Of a DNA stretch of 64,000 nucleotides, positions 7,762-16,431 are shown piece after piece. A program made the position numbers and the translations under genes. Source of the stretch: Thiohalocapsa sp. PB-PSB1 (GTDB taxonomy: Bacteria; Pseudomonadota; Gammaproteobacteria; Chromatiales; Chromatiaceae). Position 1 is the first letter of the stretch, and every line of letters begins with the position of its first letter. The stretch is taken from positions 2,976,001-3,040,000 of the forward strand of contig CP050890.1 in assembly GCA_016745215.1 (NCBI GenBank), read 5' to 3'. The notes beneath the pieces were generated by a model. That model did no database searches and had not been told where the DNA came from. It was given only the letters and a program-made list of their open reading frames with translations.

Positions 7762-8245
7762 ATGCACCTGAGTGACCATAGTCTCAGGCAGCTCGATGCA
7801 GCCTACTTCCAGAGCTTGGACGAAGGACAGTTGTGCGGGCTGTCGCTGCGGCTGCTGGCGGACCTCGAGGAGGCGCGCGAACGGCTGCGACAGAATCCGA
7901 TCAACAGCTCTCGGCCGCCCAGCTGCCGAGCCCCCTGCGAGTGCCCGTCGGCGAGCAACGAGGAGCCGAGCGACGCCGGCGATGTCGAGGTAGGCGCTTC
8001 GGCTCAGAATGCCGATCGGCCGGATGAGGCCGACACGTCCCCGGAGACGTCATCCGACTCGTCACAGGCCCGGGTTCCCGAGGGCAGGGCCGCCAAGCCC
8101 GAGACGCCCAAGCGCAAGCCCGGCAAGCAACCCGGCGCACCCGGATTCGGACGCCCCCTGCTGTTCAAGGTCCACCAGACGATCCCGCACCGTCTCGAGA
8201 CCTGCTAGGCCTGCGCCGAGGCGCTGCCGGCTCCGGTACCGGGTC
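7762..8245 (+). pseudogene. IS66-type transposase, N-terminal fragment
   Basis: Begins MHLSDHSLRQLDAAYFQSLD and continues with LRLLADLEEARERLRQNP and INSSRPPS, then a long acidic/Pro-rich linker and PKRKPGKQPGAPGFGR, the usual N-terminal leucine-zipper plus linker of IS66-type transposases. The frame is stopped by TAG at 8206-8208, within ETC-ACAEALPAPVP, where a zinc-finger residue should follow. Homology ends about 40 bases later, so the catalytic DDE part is absent. It lies just upstream of the aldolase-like gene and may mark a rearrangement that separated the divergent halves of the cluster. Confidence 0.75.
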
Positions 8246-8369
8246 TCTGAACGGTTACCATTCGATCATTCAACCTTACCACGAGTCTACGATTCTTCCG
8301 ATGCCTCAACATGCTCAGGATCCGCGCACGCCGGTGTCATCTATTGGTAATAGTTCGATCCCCCGCGCC

Positions 8370-9389
8370 ATGGCCGCAGACAATATCCTCGATGTCACAT
8401 TGCGCGACGGGGGCTATCTGAATCAATGGCGGTTCACCGACGCAGAGGTCGGTGCCGTGCTGGATCATCTGATGCGGTATGCTATTCGACATGCCGAGAT
8501 CGGCTTTCTGCGTGCCCCGGCAGACGCTACCTCGGCAGTCAATGGCTGCCCGACGAATTTTCTGCGACAGCTCGCCGACACGCATCCGCAAATGCGTCTC
8601 GTGGCCATGCTCAATCCGGCAGATCCTGACTGGCGCGCGGCTATCGACGGCAGGCTCGACATACTCTCGATGGTGCGTCTCACCTGCACCACCGAGGTGC
8701 TTGATCACGCCCTGCAGATTGCTGATGCCATCCACCAGATACTCTGCCCTCCCGCGGTCAGCATCAACCTGATCAGTATCTCGTCCTATCGCCATGACGA
8801 GATCGCAAACCTGGTCCAGCGAGTCGATCGATCCAGTGCCGTCGATTACCTGTACTTCGCCGACTCTCGCGGTGCCCTAGCCCCGCGTGAGGTCGGTCCG
8901 TTGATCGATCTGGCCCGGAGACACTGCCATCAGTCACTCGGCTTTCATGCCCATGATACCCGCGGCAATGCCATCGAAAACTCCCGCGTCGCCTTCGACC
9001 ACGGCTGTGAACTGGTCGACGTCAGTCTCGATGGCTTCGGATTGGCCGGCGGCAACACCCCTTTCGCTGGCCTGTTGGCCGCCGCCGGCCTCGCTGATGA
9101 TGCCGTCGAGATTCACACCCAGGCCTTTTGCGCGCGTGAATTGTCATTGCGGCATGCTCCCGGCGACGACCGGGCGCTCTACCGAGCACTGGCGAATAGA
9201 AATCTAGACCCGATTTGGGCGAAAGATCTGACCGACCTCTATCCGGACCGACTGACAGGGCTGCTGGAGGCGCTTCCACGGCGTACGTATAAAACTCTGG
9301 ACTCGGCACAAGCGGCCCTTGGTGCAACTGCTGCAGAGATTGCCGCCGGCAGCCCCGCGGTCTCGGAACCTCATCGGCGATGCGCTTGA
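8370..9389 (+). CDS. HMGL/DRE-TIM family aldolase-like protein
   Basis: 339 residues from the ATG at 8370 (MAADNILDVTLRDGGYLNQW). An in-frame ATG at 8301 would add 23 residues of poor quality. The family normally begins very close to the LDxTLRDGG motif, so the later start is preferred. DVTLRDGG carries the catalytic Arg-Asp pair and FHAHDTRGNA the metal-binding HxH. DVSLDGFGLAGGNTP is the conserved glycine-rich strand. This LRDGGYxN subgroup of the 4-hydroxy-2-oxovalerate aldolase/HMG-CoA lyase superfamily catalyses C-C bond cleavage or formation next to a 2-oxo acid; the substrate is unknown. With the following aminotransferase it could handle an amino acid and its 2-oxo acid. The pair is divergent from the arginase operon. 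Confidence 0.8.
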   Translation: MAADNILDVTLRDGGYLNQWRFTDAEVGAVLDHLMRYAIRHAEIGFLRAPADATSAVNGCPTNFLRQLADTHPQMRLVAMLNPADPDWRAAIDGRLDILSMVRLTCTTEVLDHALQIADAIHQILCPPAVSINLISISSYRHDEIANLVQRVDRSSAVDYLYFADSRGALAPREVGPLIDLARRHCHQSLGFHAHDTRGNAIENSRVAFDHGCELVDVSLDGFGLAGGNTPFAGLLAAAGLADDAVEIHTQAFCARELSLRHAPGDDRALYRALANRNLDPIWAKDLTDLYPDRLTGLLEALPRRTYKTLDSAQAALGATAAEIAAGSPAVSEPHRRCA

Positions 9390-9578
9390 GCGCCGGCGGC
9401 CGCAGAACCCCGAATCAATCCTCGAAGGGTGCTTGCATGAGTACCGAGGCACCTGGGTCATATCCTGCTTGCGCCATTGCGCCTTCGTGTGCGCGCCGAA
9501 AACCGCAGGGGCAAGGCACAAGCGCGCCGATGCCCAACGACAACAGCCAGACCGCGCGATGCAGGATCGAGACCCATC

Positions 9579-10787
9579 ATGTTTACCCGACAACCCGAGT
9601 ATCCATCATTGGCCATGGACGAGGTCGCGGCCGTCCTCAGGGGTACCGATCATCGTCACCTGGAGCCGATCGACTTCGGCAAGGGCGTCTCGTCCTTCAA
9701 TCCCTTCGACCATGTGCAGGTCGACCTGAGCCGAGCCCACCTCCAGGCTCATGTGGGCTATGGCGACATCAATGGATTGAACAGCCTGCGCCGGGCCATC
9801 GCCCGCTATTATCAGGAAACGCTGGACTACGATCTGTCGCCGGAGCGGGTCTGCATCACCGACGGCGCATCCGGCGCATTGACCATCGCCATGGCCATGT
9901 TACTGGAGGCGGGCGACGAGTTGGTACTGCCCGAGTCCTGTTATCCTGCCTACCGTGTTCTGGCACGGATATTCAATGCCCGAGTACGCCTAGCTCCAGT
10001 GACCGAGGCCGGGCGCATCGACGTCGAACGGCTGCCGGCTCGGCTCTCACGCCACAGCCGAGCACTGCTGATCAACTCCCCAGGGAATCCGCACGGGACC
10101 TACTCGGATGCCGATGCACTGGATGCGCTTGCCGGACTCGGCGTGCCCGCGGTCTTCGACGAGGTCTATCAGCCGCTGCCCCTTGGCAAAGAGATCATCC
10201 CAAGCGCGATCCACCATACCGACCGGCACATGATCGTTGGCAGTCTGTCCAAATCCTTATCCATCCCCGGCTTTCGGATTGGCTATCTGATCGTGCCGAA
10301 AGAACGAACGCAGCTAATGACTAATGTCAAAGCGGTCCTTAATATGTGTACAAGCCTGCCTAGCCAGATACTGGCGGAGAAACTGCTACGGCATTGGGAT
10401 GAACTGGTTGGCAGGCACCAGCAGATGCTGCAAGGCAACTGGATTACCTTTGAACAAACAGCCGCACATTTTGGTTTGCGCCTGCGTTCCCATCCCCAGG
10501 CCGGTTTCTTTGCCCTGGTGGATGTATCCGAAGCGAATCTGAACGGCATGCAGGTATCGCATGAACTGGCGCGATTTCACGCACTGGGTTCGACCCCGGG
10601 AGTCGATTTTCAAAACCACGACAACAGCTTCCTGCGTTTGAATTTCGCTTGTCACCCGCATCAGATCAAGCTGGGTTTGGCGCGTCTGGCGAATTATTTG
10701 CAATGTGATGAACGCTTGCCTTTACTCAGAGGCATCCCGCCCGCAGAGAAACAGGTCGAGCAAAAACGCAAATTCTATCTATCATAA
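9579..10787 (+). CDS. PLP-dependent class I/II aminotransferase
   Basis: 402 residues starting MFTRQPEYPSLAMDEV (ATG 9579). Fold-type I features in order: YGDINGLNSLRRAIARYY, ITDGASGALTIAM, NSPGNPHG (166-173), an Asp-Tyr motif FDEVYQPL (about 193-200) and the PLP lysine in GSLSKSLSIPGFRIGYL (K225). The C-terminal NFACHPHQI holds the substrate-binding region. It would interconvert an amino acid and a 2-oxo acid, or carry out a related PLP reaction as in the amino-acid cyclases of this fold. It follows the aldolase-like gene by about 190 bases on the same strand. The last third is noticeably less GC-rich than the first two thirds. Confidence 0.88.
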   Translation: MFTRQPEYPSLAMDEVAAVLRGTDHRHLEPIDFGKGVSSFNPFDHVQVDLSRAHLQAHVGYGDINGLNSLRRAIARYYQETLDYDLSPERVCITDGASGALTIAMAMLLEAGDELVLPESCYPAYRVLARIFNARVRLAPVTEAGRIDVERLPARLSRHSRALLINSPGNPHGTYSDADALDALAGLGVPAVFDEVYQPLPLGKEIIPSAIHHTDRHMIVGSLSKSLSIPGFRIGYLIVPKERTQLMTNVKAVLNMCTSLPSQILAEKLLRHWDELVGRHQQMLQGNWITFEQTAAHFGLRLRSHPQAGFFALVDVSEANLNGMQVSHELARFHALGSTPGVDFQNHDNSFLRLNFACHPHQIKLGLARLANYLQCDERLPLLRGIPPAEKQVEQKRKFYLS

Positions 10788-10827
10788 GTAACGGTTCACT
10801 AACAAGTTAAACAACGCCATAGCGCGA

Positions 10828-11266
10828 CTAGGATTCGCTGCCGCTGTCGTTGCTTTCGTTGTCGTTGTCGTTGTCGTAATCGTCATCGCCATAGAACACA
10901 GAAGTCTCTCGAATCTCGTGATCTCTCCGCCCGAGTTGTGTGCGCATGGAGACGATCCGAATCAATATCGTCTTGCCTTGCTTGTCTTGAGCAACAGTCA
11001 GCACTTCACAGGCTTTCAGGCAGTCCAGAATCGATGCGCATGCCAACGCCGAACCACGCGCAATCTCGACATAGCGGCGCCGATCAGCATTGGTTCCCTT
11101 GCCGTTGCCTTCGGCGATAGTCAGAGGAATCGACTGCGAGGCGCGCAGCCAACTGGTCCCGAGCATGGCGATCGATGCCGTTCAGACGCTTGGCCACCTT
11201 GTACGCCCAAGCCACGTACTGGATCGACACCCTAAGAACACCGAGTTGCTCATGTCCAAATTGCAT
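10828..11266 (-). pseudogene. Four-helix-bundle (S23-type) protein, frameshifted
   Basis: The N-terminal frame (start 11266) reads MQFGHEQLGVLRVSIQYVAW and ends RHARDQL. One extra base in TTGGCTGCG near 11152 shifts the frame, and the remainder, LRASQSIPLTIAEGNGKG then DRRRYVEIARGSALACAS, is read in the next frame to 10828. The C-terminus is a repetitive Asp/Asn tail encoded by a GTTGTC hexanucleotide run at about 10846-10880. These proteins are named after the 23S rRNA intervening-sequence proteins; their role is unknown. With the shift, no full-length product is made. Confidence 0.75.
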
Positions 11267-11275
11267 TTTGTATTC

Positions 11276-11325
<50 letters not shown>

Positions 11326-11394
11326 GTTGACATGTTCACGTTATTTCTGAATTGTTCCTAAGACAGTTTTTCAGGGCAGCATGATGACATGGCT

Positions 11395-11880
11395 TTACCC
11401 ATAAGTCCCATCGACGGCGCGGTGAGCCTCGAGTGCGAGGGCGAAGTCCGCGGCCCGCTGAAGGCCGATCCACAGGGTCTTCGGCCCGGGGAAGCCGTCG
11501 TGCTTGCGACCGAGGAAGCCGCCCAGGGAGGCGACCATGCGTACCATGGCGTCGAGCGACGGGGCGGACATCCGGTGCGCATCCTGCATTGTGATATCCC
11601 GAGGCGACCATGCGTACCATGGCGTCGAGCGACGGGGGCTGCTCGGGCGGAGTCTCACGTTGGGTGACGAGGTAGACGGCTTTCCATTCGGCGCCGTCGC
11701 AGGGCAGCTCGGGGCAGGTGCGCCCGAGTTGGGTCAGCCTCAGTACCCGCCAGGCAATGATCATGTACAGGGCGATCGCTGGCTCGAGACGCGCGCGGCG
11801 CTCGAGCTGTAGCTCCTCGATTTTACAGCTGCTTTTCAGGATCTTGAAAAAGATCTCTAGTGCCTCGGTGCAGATGTTCC
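11395..11880 (-). pseudogene. IS4-family transposase, C-terminal fragment
   Basis: The minus strand reads WNICTEALEIFFKILKSS at about 11880, then CKIEELQLERRARLEPAIAL, MIIAWRVLRLTQLGRTCPEL and, in a shifted frame, LGGFLGRKHDGFPGPKTLWI ending GTYG and TAA at 11395. This is the C-terminal third of an IS4/Tn5-like transposase. A short segment (SLDAMVRMVAS) is duplicated by a 73-bp direct duplication, which shifts the frame. The N-terminal part is missing; a GTTGTC/GACAAC repeat pair abuts the upstream end. Confidence 0.75.
11528..11638. repeat. Direct duplication with 73-bp offset
   Basis: A segment of about 37 bases beginning GAGGCGACCATGCGTACC occurs at 11528 and again at 11601. It lies inside the IS4 transposase remnant and duplicates the codons for SLDAMVRMVAS, so it is a local duplication in a dead gene. 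Confidence 0.8.
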
Positions 11881-11893
11881 AAGACAGTCTCCG

Positions 11894-11987
11894 GTCGTTA
11901 TCGTTGTCGTTGTCGTTGTCATAATCGTCTTAGCCGAATGCTCGATAACGACTACGATTACGACAACGACAACGACAACGACAACGA
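11894..11987. repeat. Facing GTTGTC and GACAAC hexanucleotide runs
   Basis: A GTTATCGTTGTCGTTGTC-type run (11894-11929) is followed after about 15 bases by GATAACGACTACGATTACGA and repeated GACAAC units (11944-11987). The two arms are complementary and could form a large hairpin with a loop around TTAGCCGAATGC. It sits between the IS4 fragment and the DUF4338 pseudogene. Confidence 0.75.
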
Positions 11988-12050
11988 ACCGCCTCGGGAT
12001 TTCTGTACCGCTCCACTAGTAAACATTCGGTCTACCCATTCCTCGAAGAA

Positions 12051-12908
12051 TCAACGAGTCAACGTCTCGCGGAAGCGTTGATCCAAGGGGTACACCCACA
12101 AGTCCTTGATTGGCACACTGGGTTTCCCGGCAGGGCCGAGCTTGCCGCAACCTTTGGTCTGGCCGAGGCGGAGCCAGTTGGCGGCGTGCTAGCAGGTGCC
12201 ACGGAAACGCGATCTTTCGACGCAGGTCTCGAGCAGCACCGGGCGGTATGCGTAGACGTCCTGCCAGTGTCGGGGAAGCAGCTTGGCCGCCTTGGCCAGC
12301 AGCATGGAGGCGAGGTTGTGCACCTGTATCCAGGGCAGGATGAGAAACCTGGCATTGTTGACGACCAGGTGCAGATGTCGGCGACGTTGTTCATGCGACC
12401 AGCCGATGTAGCGATCGCGCGGTGCGCTCATCCAGGCCGCAGCGCCGAAGCCGAGCAGGGCGATGGGTTGCCCTGCCGAGTAGACCGTGTAGCGCAGTTG
12501 TGCGCCGGGCAGGGGCTTGTGTCCGAGGTCGTGGTAGCGCTGGATGGTTTCGTTCCACAGGCGCGAGTCCCCTGATGTGCGCACGCGCTGGAACAGCGGC
12601 GGCGCAAGCGCACCGACGGGCATGTCGAGCGGTTCTCCCGGATCGCTGAGCGCGCTGATGGACAGCGTTGGATCGGGTCGCTTGCAACGCGGCGGTGGCA
12701 GCGTGATGAGCCCGTCGTTGTGCATGCGCAGCATGGCCACCCGAGCGGACATGTCCTTCAGTCCGCCGTCGGGCTTGTGCCAGTGCAGCGCTCGGCAGGT
12801 CAATCGCGAGCGTTCGGCACGGGTGCGCGCCGGGTCTTCGGCGATGAGCCGGCGGATCAGCGCGATGTCGTCGGCGTGGAAGTCGCGCCCACAGTAGCGA
12901 TGGCTCAT
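12051..12908 (-). pseudogene. DUF4338 (DruA-related) protein with premature stop
   Basis: Starts MSHRYCGRDFHADDIALIRR (ATG 12908) and contains the DUF4338 core: RAERSRLTCRALHWHKPDGG, the strand QLRYTVYSAGQPIALLGFG, AAWMSAPRDRYIGWSHEQR and ARFLILPWIQVHNLASMLL. A TAG at 12189-12191 truncates it after FRGTC, where relatives have Tyr. The same frame then continues with AANWLRLGQTKGCGKLGPAG and the conserved end PIKDLWVYPLDQRF to TGA at 12051. DruA of the Druantia anti-phage system belongs to this family, but most members, like this one, travel with transposases. Its ATG overlaps the IS66 transposase stop (ATGA), so the two genes form one mobile unit. Confidence 0.75.
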
Positions 12909-14458
12909 GTGTCCTCGCCGATGGGGAGCAGCTCGGCGGGCGGTGCTCGGCAGGCATAGGGACGCGAGAGGTCGACGCGGCGCGCGTCATCCATCGCCCA
13001 GGGGAGAAACGCATCGATCTGCGCCGGCGGGCTGGCGCCGTTTTCCGCGCAGGCCGTGAGATAGTCCAGCAGCCAGTGACGGGGGTTGATGCCCCACAGC
13101 ACCAGGGTTTGCAGGATGGCGAACAGCGTGGCGGCGAGCTCTGCACTCCAGATGCTGCCCAATCCGTGGTCATTCTTGCGCCCGGTGACCGGCGTGCGGA
13201 TGCTGTTCTCACCGCGCTTGTGGTCTATCGGAACTTCGGGATGGTCGACGAATACCCTGAGCCCGGACCAGTGCTCGAGCAGACTGGAGAGCACCTTGTT
13301 CTGTTGCGTGCGTGCACGCTTGGACAAACCGGCGCCAGGCGCACCCGTCTGCGCTAAGACCCGAGTTGCCTCCTCGTGCATGTCCTGCATCCGCCCCAGC
13401 AGCGCCTCTTGGTGTTGATGAAAGCCAGCGCATTGCTCGCCAATCGGGTGCTCGGGAGCCCACTGCTCGAGGCGCAGTTGATTGAGATGGTAGCGCATAC
13501 CAATGCGCTCCTTCCATTCGAGCGCCCACTCCTGAAGCTCGGCGAAGGCGCGACCGGCATCCAGAAAGTCGCGGCGCATAGGTGCCCAGCAGAACGCCAG
13601 CAGGATGTTCAGCGCCAGCCGGGCCAGCTTCTTGTAGGCACTGTAGCGATCGCAGACGATGATGGCCTGCTGCGCCTGCAACCCGGCAAAATGCGCGCCG
13701 GGGACGGCGGCACTGCGGCTGGGGTCGATGCAGTAGAAGACCACCGACGGTGAGCGCGTCACCCACAGAGTCCAACGCGTACCGACCTTGCCGGGAAGCT
13801 CCACGAAGACTTCCCAGCGCGTCTCGTCATGATGGAAGAGCTGCTCGCTCATCTGCTTGCAGTACAGCTCCTCGACGATGGGCTCGAACAGGGGTGCGAT
13901 GGCCTGCAGGCCACCGGCGACCGTGCCGGGCGAGACCGCCAGCCCCTGGTCGCGCAGGTCCTGCAGAGTGCGGTGGACAGGTTGGCCGTAGCGGTATTGG
14001 CGCAGGATGATCTCGACCCAAAAGCTGACAGCATAGTCGCTGCGCGGAATCGATCGAGCCGGCGGCGCGGCGCTGAGGATGGCCGGGGTGTCCTCGCAGG
14101 TGCAGCCGGGGTTGCGGGTATAGGCCCGGCGTCGGATGCGGCGCACGTGCGCCTCGACCTCGACCTCGACCTCGATGACGTCGCTGTACTCCTCCAGTGC
14201 CGGGTTGGGACGATGCGGCAAGCCACAGGTCGAGCAGCGCTTTTGATCGTCATCCAGATCGTGCTCATCGGCAACGATGGGGAGATCCGGGCGCTTGGTG
14301 CGACCGTGCCCTGAACTGCCGGACTGCTGGCCGCGCTTGCGCTTGGACGGGCGGTCGCCTTGGTCGCTCCGTTCCGATCTCGGCGCGCGCTGCTTCTCGC
14401 TCTTCTTCCCGAACAACCGGTTCTGAAGGTCTTTGATCTTGGCATCCTCGAGCGCCAC
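12905..14458 (-). CDS. IS66-family transposase (TnpC-like)
   Basis: 517 residues from a GTG at 14458 (MALEDAKIKDLQNRLFGKKS). Order of parts: N-terminal coiled-coil and basic linker (RKRGQQSGSSGHGRTKR), zinc-binding CSTCGLPH, then the DDE domain with FHHDETRWEVF (first Asp), VCDRYSAYKK (second Asp) and RGENSIRTPVTGRKND (Glu region). The same frame stays open upstream to about 14735 and reads plausible coiled coil (EHIDLTARASDWEAQHARAR), but no ATG is present there, so the true start may be further upstream at a weak codon or may have been lost. It is coupled to the DUF4338 gene. It splits the metabolic island into two halves. Possibly still active apart from the start. Confidence 0.8.
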   Translation of the reverse strand: MALEDAKIKDLQNRLFGKKSEKQRAPRSERSDQGDRPSKRKRGQQSGSSGHGRTKRPDLPIVADEHDLDDDQKRCSTCGLPHRPNPALEEYSDVIEVEVEVEAHVRRIRRRAYTRNPGCTCEDTPAILSAAPPARSIPRSDYAVSFWVEIILRQYRYGQPVHRTLQDLRDQGLAVSPGTVAGGLQAIAPLFEPIVEELYCKQMSEQLFHHDETRWEVFVELPGKVGTRWTLWVTRSPSVVFYCIDPSRSAAVPGAHFAGLQAQQAIIVCDRYSAYKKLARLALNILLAFCWAPMRRDFLDAGRAFAELQEWALEWKERIGMRYHLNQLRLEQWAPEHPIGEQCAGFHQHQEALLGRMQDMHEEATRVLAQTGAPGAGLSKRARTQQNKVLSSLLEHWSGLRVFVDHPEVPIDHKRGENSIRTPVTGRKNDHGLGSIWSAELAATLFAILQTLVLWGINPRHWLLDYLTACAENGASPPAQIDAFLPWAMDDARRVDLSRPYACRAPPAELLPIGEDT

Positions 14459-14803
14459 CTCTTGACGCAGCTTGTCGATCTCGGCTCTTGCCCGTGCATG
14501 CTGCGCTTCCCAGTCGCTTGCCCGGGCGGTGAGATCAATGTGCTCCTGTTTCGTGATCCTGACCCATTGCTGCGAGAGCGGGCACGGTGGTTTCGCCTCG
14601 GAGCAAATGTCCGCACGCTGTGCCTCGGCTGCCGTCGACTTGGATTGTATCGCGGTTTGTATGGTCCAGTTTATACAGGAAATCTTCTCCTGTGTCCCAT
14701 ACTTTCTGGCTGAACGGAGGGCTTGGCTGAATATTTACTATTAAGATATCTCAAAATATTGATTCACAAAGACATTTTAGGTATTGGTGTCAAATCCGGG
14801 TAG

Positions 14804-15025
14804 GTGCGTGGAAATCTGTTGCCGGCGGCTTTCGCCCTTGCCGGTGCCTCATTCTTCACCTTGGTCGCTGCATTTCCGGGCCTTCTCGGCACATTGTCGG
14901 GGCAAGTTCAGCCGCCGCATTACTGCTGCGACCCGCCCCCAGTCTATCCACCTGAAAGGACAATTGGTGGAGCAGGGAATTTCACCCTGCAAGATAGAGG
15001 TCTTGGAACCTCGTACACTTTATGA
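14804..15025 (+). CDS. Small ORF with hydrophobic leader, unidentified
   Basis: A possible 73-residue product from GTG at 14804. It has a hydrophobic segment of about 30 residues (LLPAAFALAGASFFTLVAAF) resembling a signal or membrane anchor, then a Pro/Cys-rich stretch (PPHYCCDPPPVYPPE) and a Gly/Thr-rich end (GGAGNFTLQDRGLGTSY). I know no family like this. No strong Shine-Dalgarno is visible. It could be a chance frame in IS debris or a small exported peptide beside the enolase-type operon. Confidence 0.25.
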   Translation: MRGNLLPAAFALAGASFFTLVAAFPGLLGTLSGQVQPPHYCCDPPPVYPPERTIGGAGNFTLQDRGLGTSYTL

Positions 15026-15080
15026 GTAATGAAGATGAAAAGATGGTGCACACAAATGGCGGTAATCTGGAAATCATATG

Positions 15081-15194
15081 ATCGACCCGTGTAATCACCA
15101 CCTCGGCCTGGTCCTGGGATGGGTCGGATAAGCAGGTGGCACCGCAGCACATCGGGATGCGCTTGCGATACAGGGTGACCTGACTGACGCGTAT
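15081..15194 (-). pseudogene. Truncated enolase-superfamily N-terminus
   Basis: The minus strand reads IRVSQVTLYRKRIPMCCGAT and then DQAEVVITRVD. This aligns without gaps to the first 38 or so residues of the two enolase-superfamily genes upstream (MRITRVSLYHKHLPMLCSSF and MRIKRVSLHHKVMPMICGKF, then ADVVIVRVET). The start codon position holds ATA instead of ATG. Similarity stops abruptly at about 15081, so only the beginning of the capping domain survives. It is a decayed third copy directly downstream of the operon, on the same strand. Confidence 0.75.
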
Positions 15195-15294
15195 GAGGTG
15201 ATCTCGTTGGCGATTCGTCCGCGCCGAGTCGATCTCGGCATCTGGAGGTTGGCCCGAAGGACATGGTGTCGTGTATCGGTGGCTCGGAAAGAAC

Positions 15295-16404
15295 TCAAGC
15301 GGCGATGACCTGAACGGGCTCGCCGAGCGATTCTAGATCCACTTCCAAACCTAGCCCGGGGAGGTGGCTTGCCATGCCCATCATGCCGTCTTCGATAAAG
15401 ATCGGCTGACCCTTTGCAGTGCTCAGGGACGAGTAGGTGTGTAGATCCGATGCGGCAATCAAGCGATTGGGTTGGGTCGTCAATGCGAGGTGGGTCACTG
15501 CGGCCCCCATGATCTCGGTCCCCCACTGCGCCTCTAGGGTCACCGCGATACCGGCGGCCGAGGTGATGTCGCGGCAGATCCGACCTTGGCTGAGGCCACC
15601 GAGCTTGTCGATCTTCAGCGTCATCAACTCACAGGAGCGTTCGGCCTGGGCGCGCAGCACCATGCCTACATTGGTGATGATGTTGTCCAGCTTCATCGCG
15701 CGTCCGGTTCGCTCGCGGACCGCAAGGCATTCGCGGTACTCCCAGCACGGCTGCTCGAGCACGAAGTCGAGGTGCTTCACCGCCTTGAGAACCCGGATCG
15801 CCTCTTCCGGCCGCCAGCGCCCCGACGCATCGACGGTATAGTGCTCGCCGGGTCGGCGCTTCTCCATCACCGCCTCGATGCAAGCGACATCTTCAGCGAG
15901 GTCGCCGCAGCCGACCTTCATCAAGAAGGTGCGGTAGCCCTCGGTGCGCCAGGCCTCCGCTTCACGGCCCATCTCGTCGGGCGCCTTGAGCGGCAGTCCG
16001 CGGTAGACCGGGACCGAGTCGCGCAGCTTGCCTCCCAGGAGCACGTACAGCGGCTGTCCGATGTACTGCCCGAGGATGTCCCAGCAGGCGATGTCGAAGG
16101 CCGACTTGATGGAGCCGTGCCCTTCAATCAGAGACATCAGCCCGGCGACTGCATTGATGTCGCGCGGATCCGTATGGATCAGGTGACGGCGGATCAGCTC
16201 CGCACTGCCGGCGAGGATACCGGCAGCATAGTTGGGATAGCCGCCGACTGCCCCGGCCTCGCCATACCCGGTGAGCCCACGGTCTGTCTCGACGCGGACG
16301 ATGACCACGTCGGCGCTGTTGACCCCGGGCTCGAGGGAGCAGGTGAATGAGGAGCACAGCATGGGCAGGTGCTTGTGATAGAGAGAGACTCGAGTGATAC
16401 GCAT
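15295..16404 (-). CDS. Enolase-superfamily enzyme A (catalytic lysines present)
   Basis: 369 residues, mandelate racemase/muconate lactonizing type. Catalytic lysines at K163 (YRTFLMKVGCGD) and K264 (MTLKIDKLGG); metal ligands D192 (TVDASGRWRPEEA), E217 (FVLEQPCWEY) and D240 (MKLDNI). The lysine spacing matches proline-betaine epimerase and cis-3-hydroxyproline dehydratase relatives, so it should abstract the alpha proton of a carboxylate (racemase, epimerase or dehydratase chemistry). About half its residues are shared with enzyme B at 18485, including the ends QWGTEI and DxHxYSSLS. It lies 27 bases downstream of the P-type ATPase gene and is the last intact gene of the operon. Likely product and substrate are unknown. 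Confidence 0.88.
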   Translation of the reverse strand: MRITRVSLYHKHLPMLCSSFTCSLEPGVNSADVVIVRVETDRGLTGYGEAGAVGGYPNYAAGILAGSAELIRRHLIHTDPRDINAVAGLMSLIEGHGSIKSAFDIACWDILGQYIGQPLYVLLGGKLRDSVPVYRGLPLKAPDEMGREAEAWRTEGYRTFLMKVGCGDLAEDVACIEAVMEKRRPGEHYTVDASGRWRPEEAIRVLKAVKHLDFVLEQPCWEYRECLAVRERTGRAMKLDNIITNVGMVLRAQAERSCELMTLKIDKLGGLSQGRICRDITSAAGIAVTLEAQWGTEIMGAAVTHLALTTQPNRLIAASDLHTYSSLSTAKGQPIFIEDGMMGMASHLPGLGLEVDLESLGEPVQVIAA

Positions 16405-16431
16405 CGGAAGCTCCTCGTGGCTAGGCGGCGA

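Noticed and set aside
12051..12908. A Druantia defence system
   Set aside because: Only the DUF4338 gene is present, with a premature stop and beside a transposase; no druB-E genes or helicase nearby.
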